NCBI GenBank assembly: GCA_964023275.1
Contig: OZ029916.1
Location: forward strand, 40,301,396 to 40,365,395
Direction of reading: 5' to 3'
DNA from: Norana najaformis
Taxonomy: Eukaryota; Annelida; Clitellata; Crassiclitellata; Hormogastridae
Length of the DNA: 64,000 bases
The stretch's first letter is position 1. Each line of letters begins with the position of its first letter. Under the pieces are notes generated by a model, which was not told the origin of the DNA, did not search any database, and saw nothing but the letters and a program-made list of their open reading frames with translations. Positions 23,384 through 35,900 of the stretch are shown piece by piece. The translations under genes were made by a program, and so were the position numbers.

Positions 23384-23799
23384 TAGTCTTTCATTATGCG
23401 ATCTTTTGCCAGATTATATTCATTTGTCGCTTTTGATAGTTGCCAATTGTGTTCATGTTGTTTTTAATGGTTTCTAGAGCATTGACTTTTCGTATGTGTT
23501 CGATCTTAGTGAACGTTTCTTTGTGACATTAGTTTAGTTTCCATTTTTTGAGATGTTTTGTGTTGAAACTGCTGCTGGCAAATTCCGTGCCGGTTTGCAC
23601 GGAACTTTGTGATCCATGATGACCGGCTTTCCAGAGTCTAAGCTCAACCGCTGTTTGATTTGTACAATTTGTTGCACCAGTGGATGATGATATATGGTAT
23701 GTCCAGTGCTTAATTGCAGTATCTGCTTATGTAAGCAATGTGGCTTTGTGGTACCGTTTTAAATTACCTCTGGTTTTTAGAATTTCATGGGGCTGTGAT

Positions 23800-24120
23800 G
23801 AGTGATAGTCTAATGGTTAGCATGCTGGAGTGTCAACTCTGAGGATGGTAGTTCAAATCCCAACCCAGCCAAAATATTTACCCAGCACCTTTCAAGATAT
23901 CTACCCAGATGTCTTTAAGAGGCACTGTTTGAATTTCCTAATTGGTCCACTTACGCCCTGAGGCAAACTTGGCTTTAAAGTGAGTACACTGACGGTAAAC
24001 TGTTGATGGAAGGATCAGGCGGTGAGGGAGAGGACTTGCCAGCTGCTTTCATTTGCCGAGAATAAGAAAAGTGAAGTTATTGACCAGACCCATGGCTGCC
24101 TCTTGCGTTTGGCTTCAGAG
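23800..24120 (+). repeat. tRNA-derived SINE (S2)
   Basis: An A-box-like TAGTCTAATGGTTAGCATG at about 23807 and a B-box-like GTTCAAATCC at 23851 are followed by AACCCAGCC and a body ending GAGGACTTGCCAGCTG...CATGGCTGCC. Related head or body sequence occurs at 22884-23010 and 43895-44060. Confidence 0.7.
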
Positions 24121-24144
24121 GACGGCTTTTTCCTTTTTCAGAAT

Positions 24145-25880
24145 TTGGTGTCAACCCAAGATGTTGCGTATTTATCCAGATTTAATTGTCAATTATTTAA
24201 TTTGTGTAATAATTTGACATTAATTGATTTTCTGCCTCATTTCAATGTGTTTCAGTCTGTGCAATATCTGTTTATGATTTGATTTATAAAGATGCTGTAT
24301 AATTTGTTTTAATAGATCTCTGTTTAAGATTAATTTCAATTCGTTTGTATAGTTGACTGTTTTGTCGTTTGCTAAATGAGTTTTTCCTGCTGCTTTTATC
24401 CTATTTATCAACCAGAAGACTAGTGAAGGACAGCCTTAAATCCGGTTTGTTTCACAAACTGTCATGCCCAGAAAGACTTTTTGTTGAACAAACTGGATTT
24501 TATGCTGAAAATTTCATAAGTATTCGCATCACACCATTGTTATTTTTCATCTCATAGAAGTTCTAGCACTGCCAATTTAAAAATCTCGGAATATGATCAT
24601 TTTGTTCTTTCCACAATATTTATTAAATTTTTTATACCATTTTTGGTCCTCGCACTCTTTTGTCTTGACCTCTTTTGTTCTTGGTCTAGTTTTGTTTTTG
24701 TTTTGCTCCTGGTCTAAATTTTTTTACTTGACCATTTTTGTTCTTGACTATTTTTAATTGGACGAATATTTTGTTCATGGCCCAGTTTTTTGTTCTGTCT
24801 ATTTTTGTGGGTTCTAGGTTCAACTGTTTGTTTTGGGTCAGATTTCTTTGGTTCTAGGCCCCAATTTTTTGGGTTGTGGGTTCAGTTTATCCTACTTAAA
24901 CCATTTATTTGTTTGATGACTTTACTTTATCTTAGTAAATAAGTAGTTTATAGGAATAAATGGTTTATATAATGTTACAGTTATTTTGTTTACTTTGTTT
25001 TTTCTCATATTCTATTCTGTTATTTATTAATTTTGTTTTAATGAGAAATTTAAAATCCTGTTTCTAGCACAATATGTGTAGTTTGTTGCAAATCTGATGT
25101 GCTAACAAATCATGTTACGAACTTAATGTGTCATGTAATCTCTTTAGGGAATGATGAAAATCCTGTTGCTGAGTTACGTGTTAAATAATCGTGTTACTGA
25201 ATCATGTTATGTCGTTTGCAAAAGCGCTTCTGTGTGTTGTGATATGTTACAGAATCATGTGCATTTGAATCATGTGTCACAGAATTGTGTCACAGACCCC
25301 GACAACCTCTTTCGTTGAGCTCTTAGCTGTCCACCAGTTATCACCAGTGGCACAGTGCGGGCACAATGAACTTGGCTGTTTGGGGAATCATGTTATGGAG
25401 TCATGTGGCATTTCTGTTTGTAAACTGGTGCAAGCTTTAATCGTTAAACTGCTCAGAATAATCTTAAGCTGACCTTGGGACAGAACTGGCATAAGTAGAA
25501 ACAAATCGAAATTGTAAAGATGGAAATTGGAAACAGGATTTGAAATTGTTGCATTCAAAGCATATGTTTTGTTTCCAAGATCTCCTACAAATAGGCCAGC
25601 TGTATTAGGACACATGTTTACCTTTACGAGTCTGGCAAAGGCATCTTTGCCTTGCAGTTAATTATACATTACCTCTGTGATCCTAGGAATTTAAATGTCA
25701 ACCTCAGGTGTTGTGTATTCATCCAGGTTTACTTATCAGTTAATTAATTTGTGTATTTTATTAATATTTATTAGTTTTCTATCTCGTTTCAACGAGTGTT
25801 TTGGACTGTGCATGCTGTGTGCAATCTTTGTTTATGATTAATTTACAGCAGCACTTTATAAATTGTTAACATTCTTTGTT
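24145..25880. repeat. Diverged direct duplication (24145-24310 and 25687-25880) with T-rich spacer
   Basis: The two ends share a series of motifs in order: GAATTT, GTCAACC, TTTATCCAG or TTCATCCAG, AATTTGTGTA, TTTTCTGCCTC or TTTTCTATCTC, GTTTCA, CTGTGCA and TTTATGATT. Between them, 24645-24890 is a decayed repeat of TTTTTGTTCTTGGTC-like units and 25060-25300 repeats GAATCATGTTAC. No gene was seen in the interval. Confidence 0.6.
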
Positions 25881-26690
25881 TACCATTAATTTCAGAGACA
25901 CCACATAAACTGTTTAACCATACATTAAATTTCTGAGTGGCATTGGCTGACTGGCTGAGCTCTTGCTCTGAAACCCACAGTGCAAGGGTTCAGTTTCAAC
26001 AAAATGGTCATTGGGTTGCAAACTTAGGCAAGCAATAATTGCACAACTGTTCAGCTCCACCAACTGGTGCTTTTCAGATGATATTTGACAACACATAAAC
26101 TATCTAAAGTACATACTTGTCACCTTGACAGTAAAACGCCAATGTCTGAAGTTCGAATCCTAGCCGAGAGCAGATAATTCGTTCTCGAGCCGTTTAGCCA
26201 ATAAAGAAAGGTTTAAGGTGTTGCTTGATTGCTGATCTCGTGTTTGTGCCACAGCCAAAAGATCCTTCGACCCCAGGAGCACACCCAAAGGGATTAATGT
26301 TCAGTGGTATGTAGCATGTGAGCACTTGCCTAAGAACTTTGAAACGACCAAGTGGATTCTATTTGTGGTGGTACTCAATTATTTAGTTGCAATGCCTTGC
26401 ATTCTTTGACTGCTTACGGTAAACTAAGGTCATTACATTATGTTAAAGTGTTACTTTGCAGTACTTATAATCACAGTATATAAAGAAGCAATCGCGGCTG
26501 TTGATCGCAATATTTTCGTACGCATTTTATATAATTTATTTTTTATGCGTAATTCCTAATTTTTGACGAAATTTATCTAATTTATTGTCGATTAAAATCC
26601 GAATTGGTTGTGTTTAATTTAGTTTGTTGTTTTCCTTGGCACTGTATAAATCTAAATTTACGACGAGTTATTGCGCAGTTAAGGTAAATG
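25881..26690. other. Intergenic with possible SINE fragments
   Basis: Box B-like GAAGTTCGAATCCT near 26152 and GGGTTCAGTTT near 25987 suggest decayed tRNA-derived SINEs. No gene. Confidence 0.35.
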
Positions 26691-26703
26691 GATGGATCAA
26701 ATC

Positions 26704-26727
26704 CAGAGCCATCTATAGATGGCTCTG
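26704..26727. repeat. 24-bp perfect palindrome bounded by 9-bp direct repeats
   Basis: AGAGCCATCTATAGATGG and its flanks form a perfect 24-bp palindrome. GATCAAATC is repeated on each side (26695-26703 and 26727-26735). The right edge abuts a minus-oriented LINE 3' end. Confidence 0.8.
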
Positions 26728-26732
26728 ATCAA

Positions 26733-26860
26733 ATCTAATGACTTCTATAGCGCCGTTGTTATACTCCACAAGGCATCAGTCGGAGGTCGATTCAAGTGAA
26801 ACTGTAATCAGAAAATTGTAGACCGTTTGAGCAGCCCGGTCAAAATCGGATAGGTGATGT
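26733..26860 (-). repeat. Repeat R2: truncated LINE 3' end
   Basis: On the plus strand it reads TAATGACTTCTATAGCGCCG, AGGCATCAGTCGG and GGTCGATTCAAGTG, the signature of R2. In the 48.4 kb copy this is continuous with LINE ORF2 C-terminal coding, so R2 is a LINE 3' end inserted in minus orientation. Confidence 0.7.
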
Positions 26861-27411
26861 AGTGTTTGAAGAAAGGATGGATAAGTTGAGTGGGTGGGCG
26901 GATGATGGATTGCAGAGGTGGATTGTCATGTGTAGTGTGAATATATCAGTACCGTTATTTAACGTCCTTGGGAAACGACTACTGACTGAGGCACCCAGCC
27001 AATAAACCAGAAAAACCTGCTTTGCTTGAAACGCTACTGGTCCCGGCAGTTACTAAGAAGCTGTATTAATAGCTGCAGTACAGCTTGCACATATTCGTTC
27101 ACCTACACTAAACAAACTGAACCTTTGCCAACAGCAGTGCAATCAAATGCTACTCCACGCCGTGCGATTGTCCCTTTCACAGACGGGTCGATCGGACGTC
27201 ATTACGGCGTCGGCGAAACACTAGAACGACTAATTTCGGTATGACGGGCCATCTGTCGGCCAGATGGCAGCAGCAACGCTAGACTGATCGAATTTTGCTA
27301 GTTGCTGTCTTTTCCTTTAACTCGATCAGCGTTCACGTTATCGAAGTTCAGCCTGCGTCTAAACATCGTGCACAACAGCATTATAAAGTACATCCCGCCT
27401 AAAACTCAAGC

Positions 27412-27496
<85 letters not shown>

Positions 27497-27675
27497 ACAC
27501 CTTAGATTCCTATTTGCATGCGTATATATACATGTGTTTGTGCGCAGGCAGATGGGAAACTGATCAGATTGGTCTAATAAAGTTTACTGGTTATAAGAAG
27601 CAATTAAATGTAGTTCATTCCAGAATCTATCGATGAGAACAATTATCCATGCAGTGCATGCAATCGGTGTCGTTA
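26861..27675. other. Intergenic with (AT)n at 27414-27494
   Basis: About 80 bp of pure AT dinucleotide at 27414-27494. An inverted repeat GCCATCTG/CAGATGGC lies at about 27246-27266. The 72-residue frame at 27026-27244 has no recognised domain. Confidence 0.5.
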
Positions 27676-27760
27676 TCTAATCTAATCTAATCTGGAGACT
27701 CTATAGCGCCGCTATCGTAACACGCAAAAACATCAGTCGGCGGTTACATCGAAGGCCGCA
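27676..27760 (-). repeat. Repeat R2, minus copy with (TAATC)n tail
   Basis: TAATCTAATCTAATCT precedes GGAGACTCTATAGCGCCG and ACATCAGTCGGCGG. Read on the minus strand this is the LINE 3' end followed by a GATTA tandem tail. Confidence 0.7.
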
Positions 27761-28009
27761 ATCAATGTCTGTCTGTCTGTGTGTCTGTGTCTGTCTGTTT
27801 GTCTGTCTGTCGAAGTCCCTGAGGCTTGATTTTCTTGGTTTGGACTGGACTCGCCGACAATTTTCGGAGTCTCTTGGCAACCGGATATCGTAATATCCCA
27901 CGATACCAATTAATGGACAATATCCCTCTGACTTGACTCAGCCGTCGTGCGCCGCTACTCTTATCCTGTAAGTAAAGCTTCGGAAATTCTCATTTGCAAC
28001 AGTTATCGT

Positions 28010-28080
28010 AATCTCGAAAATTAAAATTAGGCGCAGAGCACCAGCTTATTCACTTATTGGGCGCTGCGTCATGTCAGAGA
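28010..28080 (-). repeat. Repeat R1 fragment
   Basis: TTATCGTAATCTCGAAAATT and CACCAGCTTATTCA match the R1 3' end, but the middle is disrupted. Confidence 0.5.
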
Positions 28081-28837
28081 GTTTGTCCAAAGATGCCCTA
28101 GAAAGAACAAAGTCCGGTTGCCAGAAAACCAGATAAAGAATGGGACAGAGAAGCTGTTATGGTGGGTTATGTTTAGCTTAAGTAGACAGACGGCGGAATG
28201 GACGGATCAGAAGATTTCTTGAAACCTTGGGACTGTAGTTTTGAACAGAAAGCCTGATGAGTAACAGATAGAGAAGCTTGAGACAGATGATGGTGGGTGA
28301 ACAACACAAAAGATAGAGGAACGGAGAATTTGCAAAATTCAGGGGAAGATCGTTTCAGAGCCGAGGTGCACTGTGGTTATGGGTCAATTACAGAACTAAA
28401 AATGGAGACGGGAAACAGTGAGGAAAGCGGATGAACGGGTGGATTGGGTGACTGGATGGTAAAAAGTTGGCGAAGATAAGTAGGTTGGGAATACTGAAGA
28501 GCGTTATAGGTTAGAAAAAGAACTTTAAAAGAATGTATTCGGGGATTTTCAGCCTGTTGGTGATGGTAACATCTCGAGCAAGTGAATTTAGGATGAGTTG
28601 AAGACGTTTAATATGAGTGGATTCAATGTTAAGGAAAAGGAAATTATAGTAAGCTTAGTCAAGATTGGAGTGAACAACAGAAGTAACGATAGTACAGCCA
28701 GTTTAAAATTGAGCATTATTATATTGAATATGACGAAGGACACGAATGTGAATGGAACAGGGTCACGAGAGGTTGGGGATGTGATTTGAAAAGTAGAGGT
28801 GTTGGTAAAGGTGATGTCAACACTATATTGCGAATTA

Positions 28838-28975
28838 TCTAATCTCATATAAAGACTCCTATGGCGCCGTTATCATAATGTCCAGTCGATGGTTGCTTCA
28901 AGCCAAAATTACAATCCAAAATCATAATCCGTTGGAGCAGTTGGGCCGAATTCCGATAGATCAGAGAATTAGAGG
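28838..28975 (-). repeat. Repeat R2 copy nested in LINE B
   Basis: TATCTAATCTCATATAAAG leads into GACTCCTATGGCGCCG, CCAGTCGATGGTTGC and the conserved TCATAATCCGTTGGAGCAG segment. It lies between the NPVKTE and LQLILNSLARDV parts of LINE B. Confidence 0.7.
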
Positions 28976-29084
28976 TGAAAGTGAGAGTTGGAAGGATTAC
29001 TTGATAGGTGGATGGAAGCGTCAGGGATGTTCTTAATCTGATCTGGTAGACCTAGAATAATAATTTCAGTTTTGACAGGGTTTG

Positions 29085-30843
29085 ATTAACGGAAGTTGTA
29101 ATTGTAATCTGACATTTATAAAGCGCCACTTCAAGAATAGACTCATCAGAGGCGGTCCCGACCCGAACCAGCGAGACCACTGTCAAATAATACAGATTTC
29201 AGGCGCTTGCGAAACTGCGGAAGGGACAAACTGAGGAATGCAAGCCGGACCCCTCGGGAAAGGCGATTCCAGCTATTTGGTCCAACATAGGCAAAGCTTC
29301 TAGACTGCGCTGTAGCAGTGAGCATACGAGGGACAGTCAGGAGTCCAAGGGAGGCCGACCGGAGAGTGCTACGGCCTGGAACCAAGGAGACCGGAATGCA
29401 GAAGTCCCTAAGATATGATTGATCAGAGCCAACGAGACAATTACGCATAAGCGTTAGGATCTTGAACTGGATACGCTGCTGAATGGGAAGCCAGGGCAGA
29501 GTGTCCCGCATAAAAGAAGTTATATGGCCATACCTTGGGACGCCTCCAATAAGACGGGCAGCTGCATTGAGAACAGACTGAAGCTTGGAAATATTGGCAA
29601 GTGAGAGTCCAGCAAAGATAGCGTTACCAAAGTCCTCCCTGGTGCAGATAAGGGCATGAATTAGAGCAGTAACGGCATCAAAGAAGAGGGAGCGGCGGAT
29701 GGTACGAAGCTGCCGAAGGTGGTAAAAGCATGAGCGGGATACACTGTTAACATAATCGGTCAAGGACAGTTCCCAGTCCAGAACAACCCCAAGATCATGG
29801 ACTTTGGAACAGAATAGAATGTCCGGAAACCTCTGGCGTAAGGATGATGAATCGATCTTAGAAAGCTGAGCACGACCACCAAGCCAGATGAACTTGGTCT
29901 TAGCAGAGTTCAGTTGGAGGCGATTAGAGGACATCCAGAGACCAAGGGTAGATGTTGCGTCAAGAATCCTCTCAACCAGAGAGGAAGCCACTTCCGCTGG
30001 GCCATAAGCGAAGGCCCGAGTGTCGTCTGCATACTTGATGGACGGCAACACCCATGGGAAGGAGAACCCATGCCAGGTCGGCAGTGTACAGAATGTAAAG
30101 GAGAGGGGCCAGGACAGAACCCTGAGGCAGGCCAAAAGGTATAAGAGACCAGGCGGAACGTGTAGACCCAAAGATAACAGAATGAGAGCGGTCTGAGAGG
30201 AATGATTGAAACCAAAGAAGGGCAGTATCAGTAATGCCAAAAGATTTTTAGACGCTCCAAAAGGATAGAGTGATCCACAGTGTCAAAAGCAGCACTAACA
30301 TCATAGAGGGCAAGAAGAGTAACATGTCCACGGTCAAAAGCTCCAAAGACGTCAGCCAGGAGACGTGTAATAAGTGATTCAGTAGAGTGAAACTTCCTAA
30401 ATCCGGATTGAAGAGGAGGCATGAGGGAGTTAGAGTCAAGGACACACATCTTTCAAGAAGCTTAGAGAGGAAGGAAAGGTTAGAGATAGGTCGGTAGTTA
30501 GATATATCATTGGGGTCAAGACCCTGGCGCTTGAGAGAAGGAAAGACTACAGCATGCTTGTGAGAAGCCGGGAGTGAACCCTGGCACAGGGAGGTATTAC
30601 ATAGCAAGTGTAAGAAAGGAATTAAGTCATCTATAAAATCCTTGATTAAGAATGGTGGTAATAAGTCCAGTTCACAGGACTTAGCAGGTGACTCCAGCAG
30701 AAGCCGACGAAGGACGTCCAAAGGCAGGGGCTTCCAACATGAAAGCCTAGATGACGTAGGAAAAAAGGAAGGAGGATGAGAACCATCAGTAGATTGGCGG
30801 ATCGAGTCGATCCTCCCGCGCATGTAGTCGAGAGGACACCCAT
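29085..30843 (-). mobile_element. 5'-truncated CR1/L2/Jockey-like LINE (LINE A), reverse transcriptase region
   Basis: Minus-strand coding, in order: SPAKSCELDLLPPFLIKDF, NDISNYRPISNLSFLSKLLE, a frameshift, FRKFHSTESLITRL and ALYDVSAAFDTVDHSILLERL, a further frameshift, then KYADDTRAFAYGP and a long intact frame (30240-29146). That frame includes VHDLGVVLDWELSL, KLQSVLNAAARLIGG, LPWLPIQQRIQFK and GPNSWNRLSRGVRL. These are the standard landmarks of a non-LTR reverse transcriptase and its C-terminal region. No endonuclease domain is present, consistent with 5' truncation on insertion. The 3' end carries GGCGCTTTATAAATG and a GATTACAATTAC tail. At least two frameshifts make it inactive. Confidence 0.9.
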
Positions 30844-31095
30844 TTTAAGATTTGTTTGACAACATCAAGCAACTGAATGATGAATGAAGAAAAGGAGTAT
30901 GGAGATGCTATGAAGAGTCGAGTATTATCAGCATAAAGATAGTGGCGACTGAATAGGATTTTATGAGATGGCTCAGCGGCCTATAGTATAAAGAATGAAA
31001 AGTAGCATCCAGGTCAAAGGCATGTCGAGAAGACACCGGCCAGAGACTTTGCTGAACACTTTTGCAATTAAGTTTTACGAAATCATAATAATCAG

Positions 31096-32945
31096 ATTAG
31101 CTAATTATTTTAGCCGACTGTATCTTATGCACACTGGAAAATCAGACGCTATATAAATGATCATCTTATTTATGTCAACTAATATTCAGTCTTCTGAGTT
31201 TAAAACGGGATAAAACGCGCACGAATTCAGAACCCAGGTCACAACTGCTTTACCTTGACCTGACCCAGTTTACGATTTACTCAGATTAAGGGAAGACGCC
31301 GGGGGAGCCTTTGTTGCCAATTTTACAATGCACAGCGACGAATTATATTAAGTTACGTTACATAGCAAAACAGAATTGTACAAACTATATTAACATTATT
31401 ATAAATATAATATTGTTATTGCAATATTAATATTGTTATAAAGGCCGCTCAACAGTACTAAATATGAAGGCGCTACATAAACTCAACAATTTCTTGCACG
31501 CTATTGATTAATATTTAGTTAGGCAACTGTAACCATTTGCTAATGTTTCTGTTTTTCCAAATGTATCAAACGAAGAAAATAAAGTTACTCGAAACTTTAA
31601 AAATGTAGCGGTGTTTATTGAAGGAACTATTTCAACGCGCGTATGCCGATGTGTGTCGTATACGGTCAATGACAACGGATTTATGGCATTGGGTGGCGTA
31701 TGACTTAGGATTATGAGGTCAGGGATAGTTTTTGATCAAGAAATCTATTATAGCAAACTATATATGCTTGGGACATTGCCTGAATAGATAGGAATAATTT
31801 TCATCTCATGATATGGCTTCTCAGGCGCCGAAGGAATGAAGATTATTACATGATGAAAATGAAGATAAATCCAATAACTTGTTTAGAAGTTAAAACTTCC
31901 CAAGTAAACTTTGTACTATTTCTTATTTCTGCTTTCTTTCTGTAAAAACACCAGCATAAAACCTTAGATGAAGACTGATATTTGCAATCTGATAATGTTT
32001 GTGACTGTCTAATATTTTGCCTTACGTTATTTACGTTATGTATGCTAAACCTAAATTATGTTACCCGGTCTTAGCACATCCGGTGCGATTTACGCATTTG
32101 CTAAAGGAAAGCGTTGTGGCAAGTGGTCCGTGCTGTTCTGTCACAAAGGTTAGGTTTCAATTCTCCACGAATTATTTTCGAAAAACTTCCGATAGGAGTA
32201 TTCTCAGACGCAGGTAATTACGTCCCAGTTTCGTGCAGCCATCGTAAAGGATGCGTACAGTGGCGTTAAATGGTTATACTATTTTTAAAGTTGGAAAAAG
32301 TAGTTTTTGTTGAAACTTGTAAACTGTCATGGCCGCTTGTAATAGTGACATCGGTAAGTAAGGAAGTTGATGTGAAGTTCGTGTACGGTAGTTTGCGTTT
32401 AAAACCGGGAAGGTTTGGGTAGTATGCGGATTGGCCACATGGCTTGATGTGAAATCTATTGCTTTGACTAATTTGGTGAAATATAGCCAAAAGTTTTCTT
32501 CGTGAGTTAAAATTTGAGCTACATCGGGATGTTTTTGACCGAAGGAATGCATACGAGTGAGTTATATTTATACCAAAGCTTTCTGTTACCGTCCTTACCA
32601 ATACTGGGTAAGAATATTTGTAATGTGTATGAATATATTTATATGCATTTGTGTTTGTGTGTATTCGCATATAGACTTTTATATGACACATTTTTGTAAT
32701 ACCTGTTGAAATCTTTGAATTTATTGATTTTTGTCTTCTGTAATAATTGTTTATGTATATATATAAAAATGTTTTTATGTCTTTATATGTAAATATAGTA
32801 TGGATGTATTTATATGGCACCAGAAACTGAGAAGCAAATAGTAAATAATGTAAATATGTAGATAAGAATGTTTTATTTATTGTGTGTATGCGCTTAAATA
32901 TTTTGTACAATTGGCTTATGTCAGAGTATTTTTTGTCACAGTACA
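31096..32945. other. Intergenic and 5' flank of the four-exon gene
   Basis: LINE 3'-end signatures in plus orientation (ACGCTATATAAATGATC near 31147, GGCGCTACATAAACTC near 31473) suggest old truncated retroposons. No coding exon was recognised. TTTTTGTCACAG just before the first coding exon could be the acceptor of a 5' UTR intron. Confidence 0.4.
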
Positions 32946-35900
32946 ATGCCGCCAAAACGGAAAAGTTTACCAACAGAAGCTGATGATAAGGCAAGAAAGA
33001 TCAAGGTATTAAGTGTTCTTTTTCAGTATCAGTGATATTCTCAGGCTCAATATTTGGTGATGTTATTAGGGTAAATGTTTAGGTATGGTTAAAGGAAAAG
33101 GCGTGGTAAGGCTAGGGTACTAAATTTTATTGGGTGTTATTTTAGGCTAAACTTTTGGATAATAAAAGAAAATGATATCGTGGCATTTGGTGACCTTTCT
33201 GCTAGATATTTAAGCATCAAAGGAAGAGGTATGGTAAGATTAAGATTCTGAGCTTTATTTTGTGGTTGTTATGTGCAGTATGTTAAGTATTTTGATGCCA
33301 GCCTGTTTCAAGAACAATGTTTGGTGCCAATGAGAAGTACTTGCATGTGGTACTTAGATGCCAGTGACTAGTATGCATGCCCTAGGAGGGATTAATTTCA
33401 CCCAGAAGGAGAGATACAGTATTCATGCGCTTGGAAATTGAATTGAGTTAAATGAAAGTATTTGTTATTTAATTCAGTTTTAATTTAATGTAATAAAATC
33501 AGTAAATTATGTCCAGGAATAGTTTTTCTGCCTCTGATTCATGCGTTTTCATTATCACAATATTGGCCAAGTTTTGTGTGACAGGAAGAAATTAATGGAT
33601 TGATGGATTTGTTTTGTGAAAGATGTCATGATTTTGTTCATATTTTTCTCAGATGGTAAAGAAAATGGAGCCACCAAAGACGTGGTGAGAAACCTTGAAA
33701 CTTGTTATTTGAAATACTGTAAAGTTGTAATAATTAAAACCTAGAATGTCTCGTGAAATTACATTTGCATGACATTATTTTACGATATGTTGTAGGGCAT
33801 TGGGTATTTAATGCTAGTTCGTTTATTTGAGTTAGAGTTTCACATAATTAGTGTTTGAATTTTCTTCGCAAGCTTTAAATTAGAGTAGTTTTACATGGCT
33901 TTCAGTTTAAGTTTTATGTTAAGCTGTGCATAGCTACAGTTGGAGGTCACTGTGGTCATAAATAGCACCCACTTGGTTGCAGATGAAATGCTGTAGCATT
34001 GTTTTAGTTGATTGTATAGCACCTCTGCAAAAAAACTTGTATGAAGCATTTGAATGTTGTCTTGTTTCTGATTTGTCTTACCTGTTATCTGGAGGCTTTG
34101 GAGTCCTCATGGATTTTGACTTTCTGTGAAACAGATTGTGATTTTGAATTGTGCTCTTGCCTAAAAGTGAGTGTAGGCTTATGCCTTGTGCATTGCAAAA
34201 GTAGAGTTTTAGATGTTTTGAAGCAGGTTTGATCATTGTTTGATTCTGCCTCATTTCAGGAAGGAAACAGAATTTTCCACGAAGCTTGAGTCTGAATATA
34301 AAGAACCCATCAAGTATGACGAGTACATGGAGGGCGGAATTCCTGACTCGCTGTTGGAGGGACTTGGTTTTTCAGAGTCCGAGGTTCCACAGGACACTGG
34401 CGCTGGTGCTGACGATGACGATGAAACCGCCGGAGCAGAACCGGATCTGGGCTCTGGAGCGGAACCAATGCGAGGGTTTGATCCATCTGTCCTTGCTGCT
34501 CAGGGGCTGACTGAGGCCATGTCGTCATACGTTGTTGATCAGATCAACGCGATGGCTAAAAGCGGATTGATATCAGCAACACTTCCACAGCAGATTGTCG
34601 ATTTGACACTGGCGGCGAGCAATAAAGCCATGGCGACTGCACCATCGCAAGGTAACATCATCATTTTGTCATTCTCTCTGTCTCTTTCTGAGTCTCTCTC
34701 TCTCTGTTTCTGTTTCTCTCTCTCTGTATCACTTTCTGTCTTTGTCTGTCTTTTTCTGTCTCTGTTGGACATGGTAAAATCATCTCTTTTTGCTGTAGAC
34801 GACATCTTGTAATTACCAGCGTCTGCTTTACAATGGTGGCAGACGTACATATTAACACTGGTGCAGGTGAGCTGGTGTAGCCACGTAACATCTGCTGTTA
34901 CAACCACTTTTTCCATTGTTTCTGAAGCTGTGCAAGGATCTTTACCACCATCCAAGCCAGTTCCAGTTCAGCGTTGTTGAAGTTGTTTAAACTTAAACCC
35001 ATAGCTGCCTTCCAGGATTAGCCTAAGAAGCTACTCTTTTTGAATTACCTAGTCTCAAAGGTGATGAATGATTACCTTACCTTATTTATCCTAGGTTGAC
35101 TACCTAAAGTCAACTTCCTCACTGTACAGTGTGTTTTTCACTCTGTTGGAATTTCAGCAGCCCAGGCAAGAAAACCAGTCACCACCACATCGACATCTCC
35201 ACTTCGAATGAGCCGACGCCTCTCCGCTCGCAACAGCAACCCCACCGACAACACAGTTACAGTCGACTCCTCAAGGTCTGCCTCTCGACTCTACACACCA
35301 ACCCCTGTCGTTCGGCCGACACCTCCTAGGGTCATCTCACAGTTTGCAACTGGCACGAGACCCCCACCGGTTTCGTTATCGGTCCAGCCTCCTCGGCAGC
35401 CGTTGCCACGCAACACCCGTGTCTACAACACAGCACCACGAACCATCACCAAGGGTAACATTGTCTACGAACGCATGCCAACCGGTGAAGTGATTGCCAG
35501 CCTCATAAAGAAGCCGACGCCAGATGTCTCGGGACGGCCGAATCAGACCGGTGATTCGACTGCGCGAGGGTCGGCGGCAGCATCATCGTACCGTGGAGCT
35601 CCAGCAAGTTCCGCATCACCAATCACCTTTGAAGATTGTCCAATCAATGAGTACAATGTCGGCGAGGTTCTAGAGAAGTCAATCAAAGCAACACAGTCAA
35701 TGCGGATGTTGTTGACGTCACTGAGGGATGACCTGCGAAGAATTGGTGCTGGGTCAGCAATGGTGACAGAAGAGCAAGTAAGGAAGCGACAGGAGGTCGC
35801 CGACAAGCTGACAAAGGCGTATGCGACGTATAAACGCTCGATCGAGGATATTGAGACGCCGCAGGCTCCGGAGAATACGAGGGCTGCGACTGCTACATCA

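Larger units (their letters stand above)
28400..31095 (-). mobile_element. Decayed CR1/L2-like LINE (LINE B) interrupted by two younger elements
   Basis: Minus-strand translation gives, in order, a reverse transcriptase stretch with SLYYRPLSHLIKSYS followed in another frame by YADNTRLF (about 31030-30900). A break follows, then NPVKTEIIILGLPDQ (about 29080-29030), then another break, then LQLILNSLARDVT (about 28600-28560). These match the YADD-box, NPDKTE and LQxxxNxAARLV landmarks of CR1/L2-type reverse transcriptases in the right order. LINE A (29085-30843) and an R2 copy (28838-28975) interrupt it. The copy is dead: it has frameshifts and stops. Confidence 0.75.
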
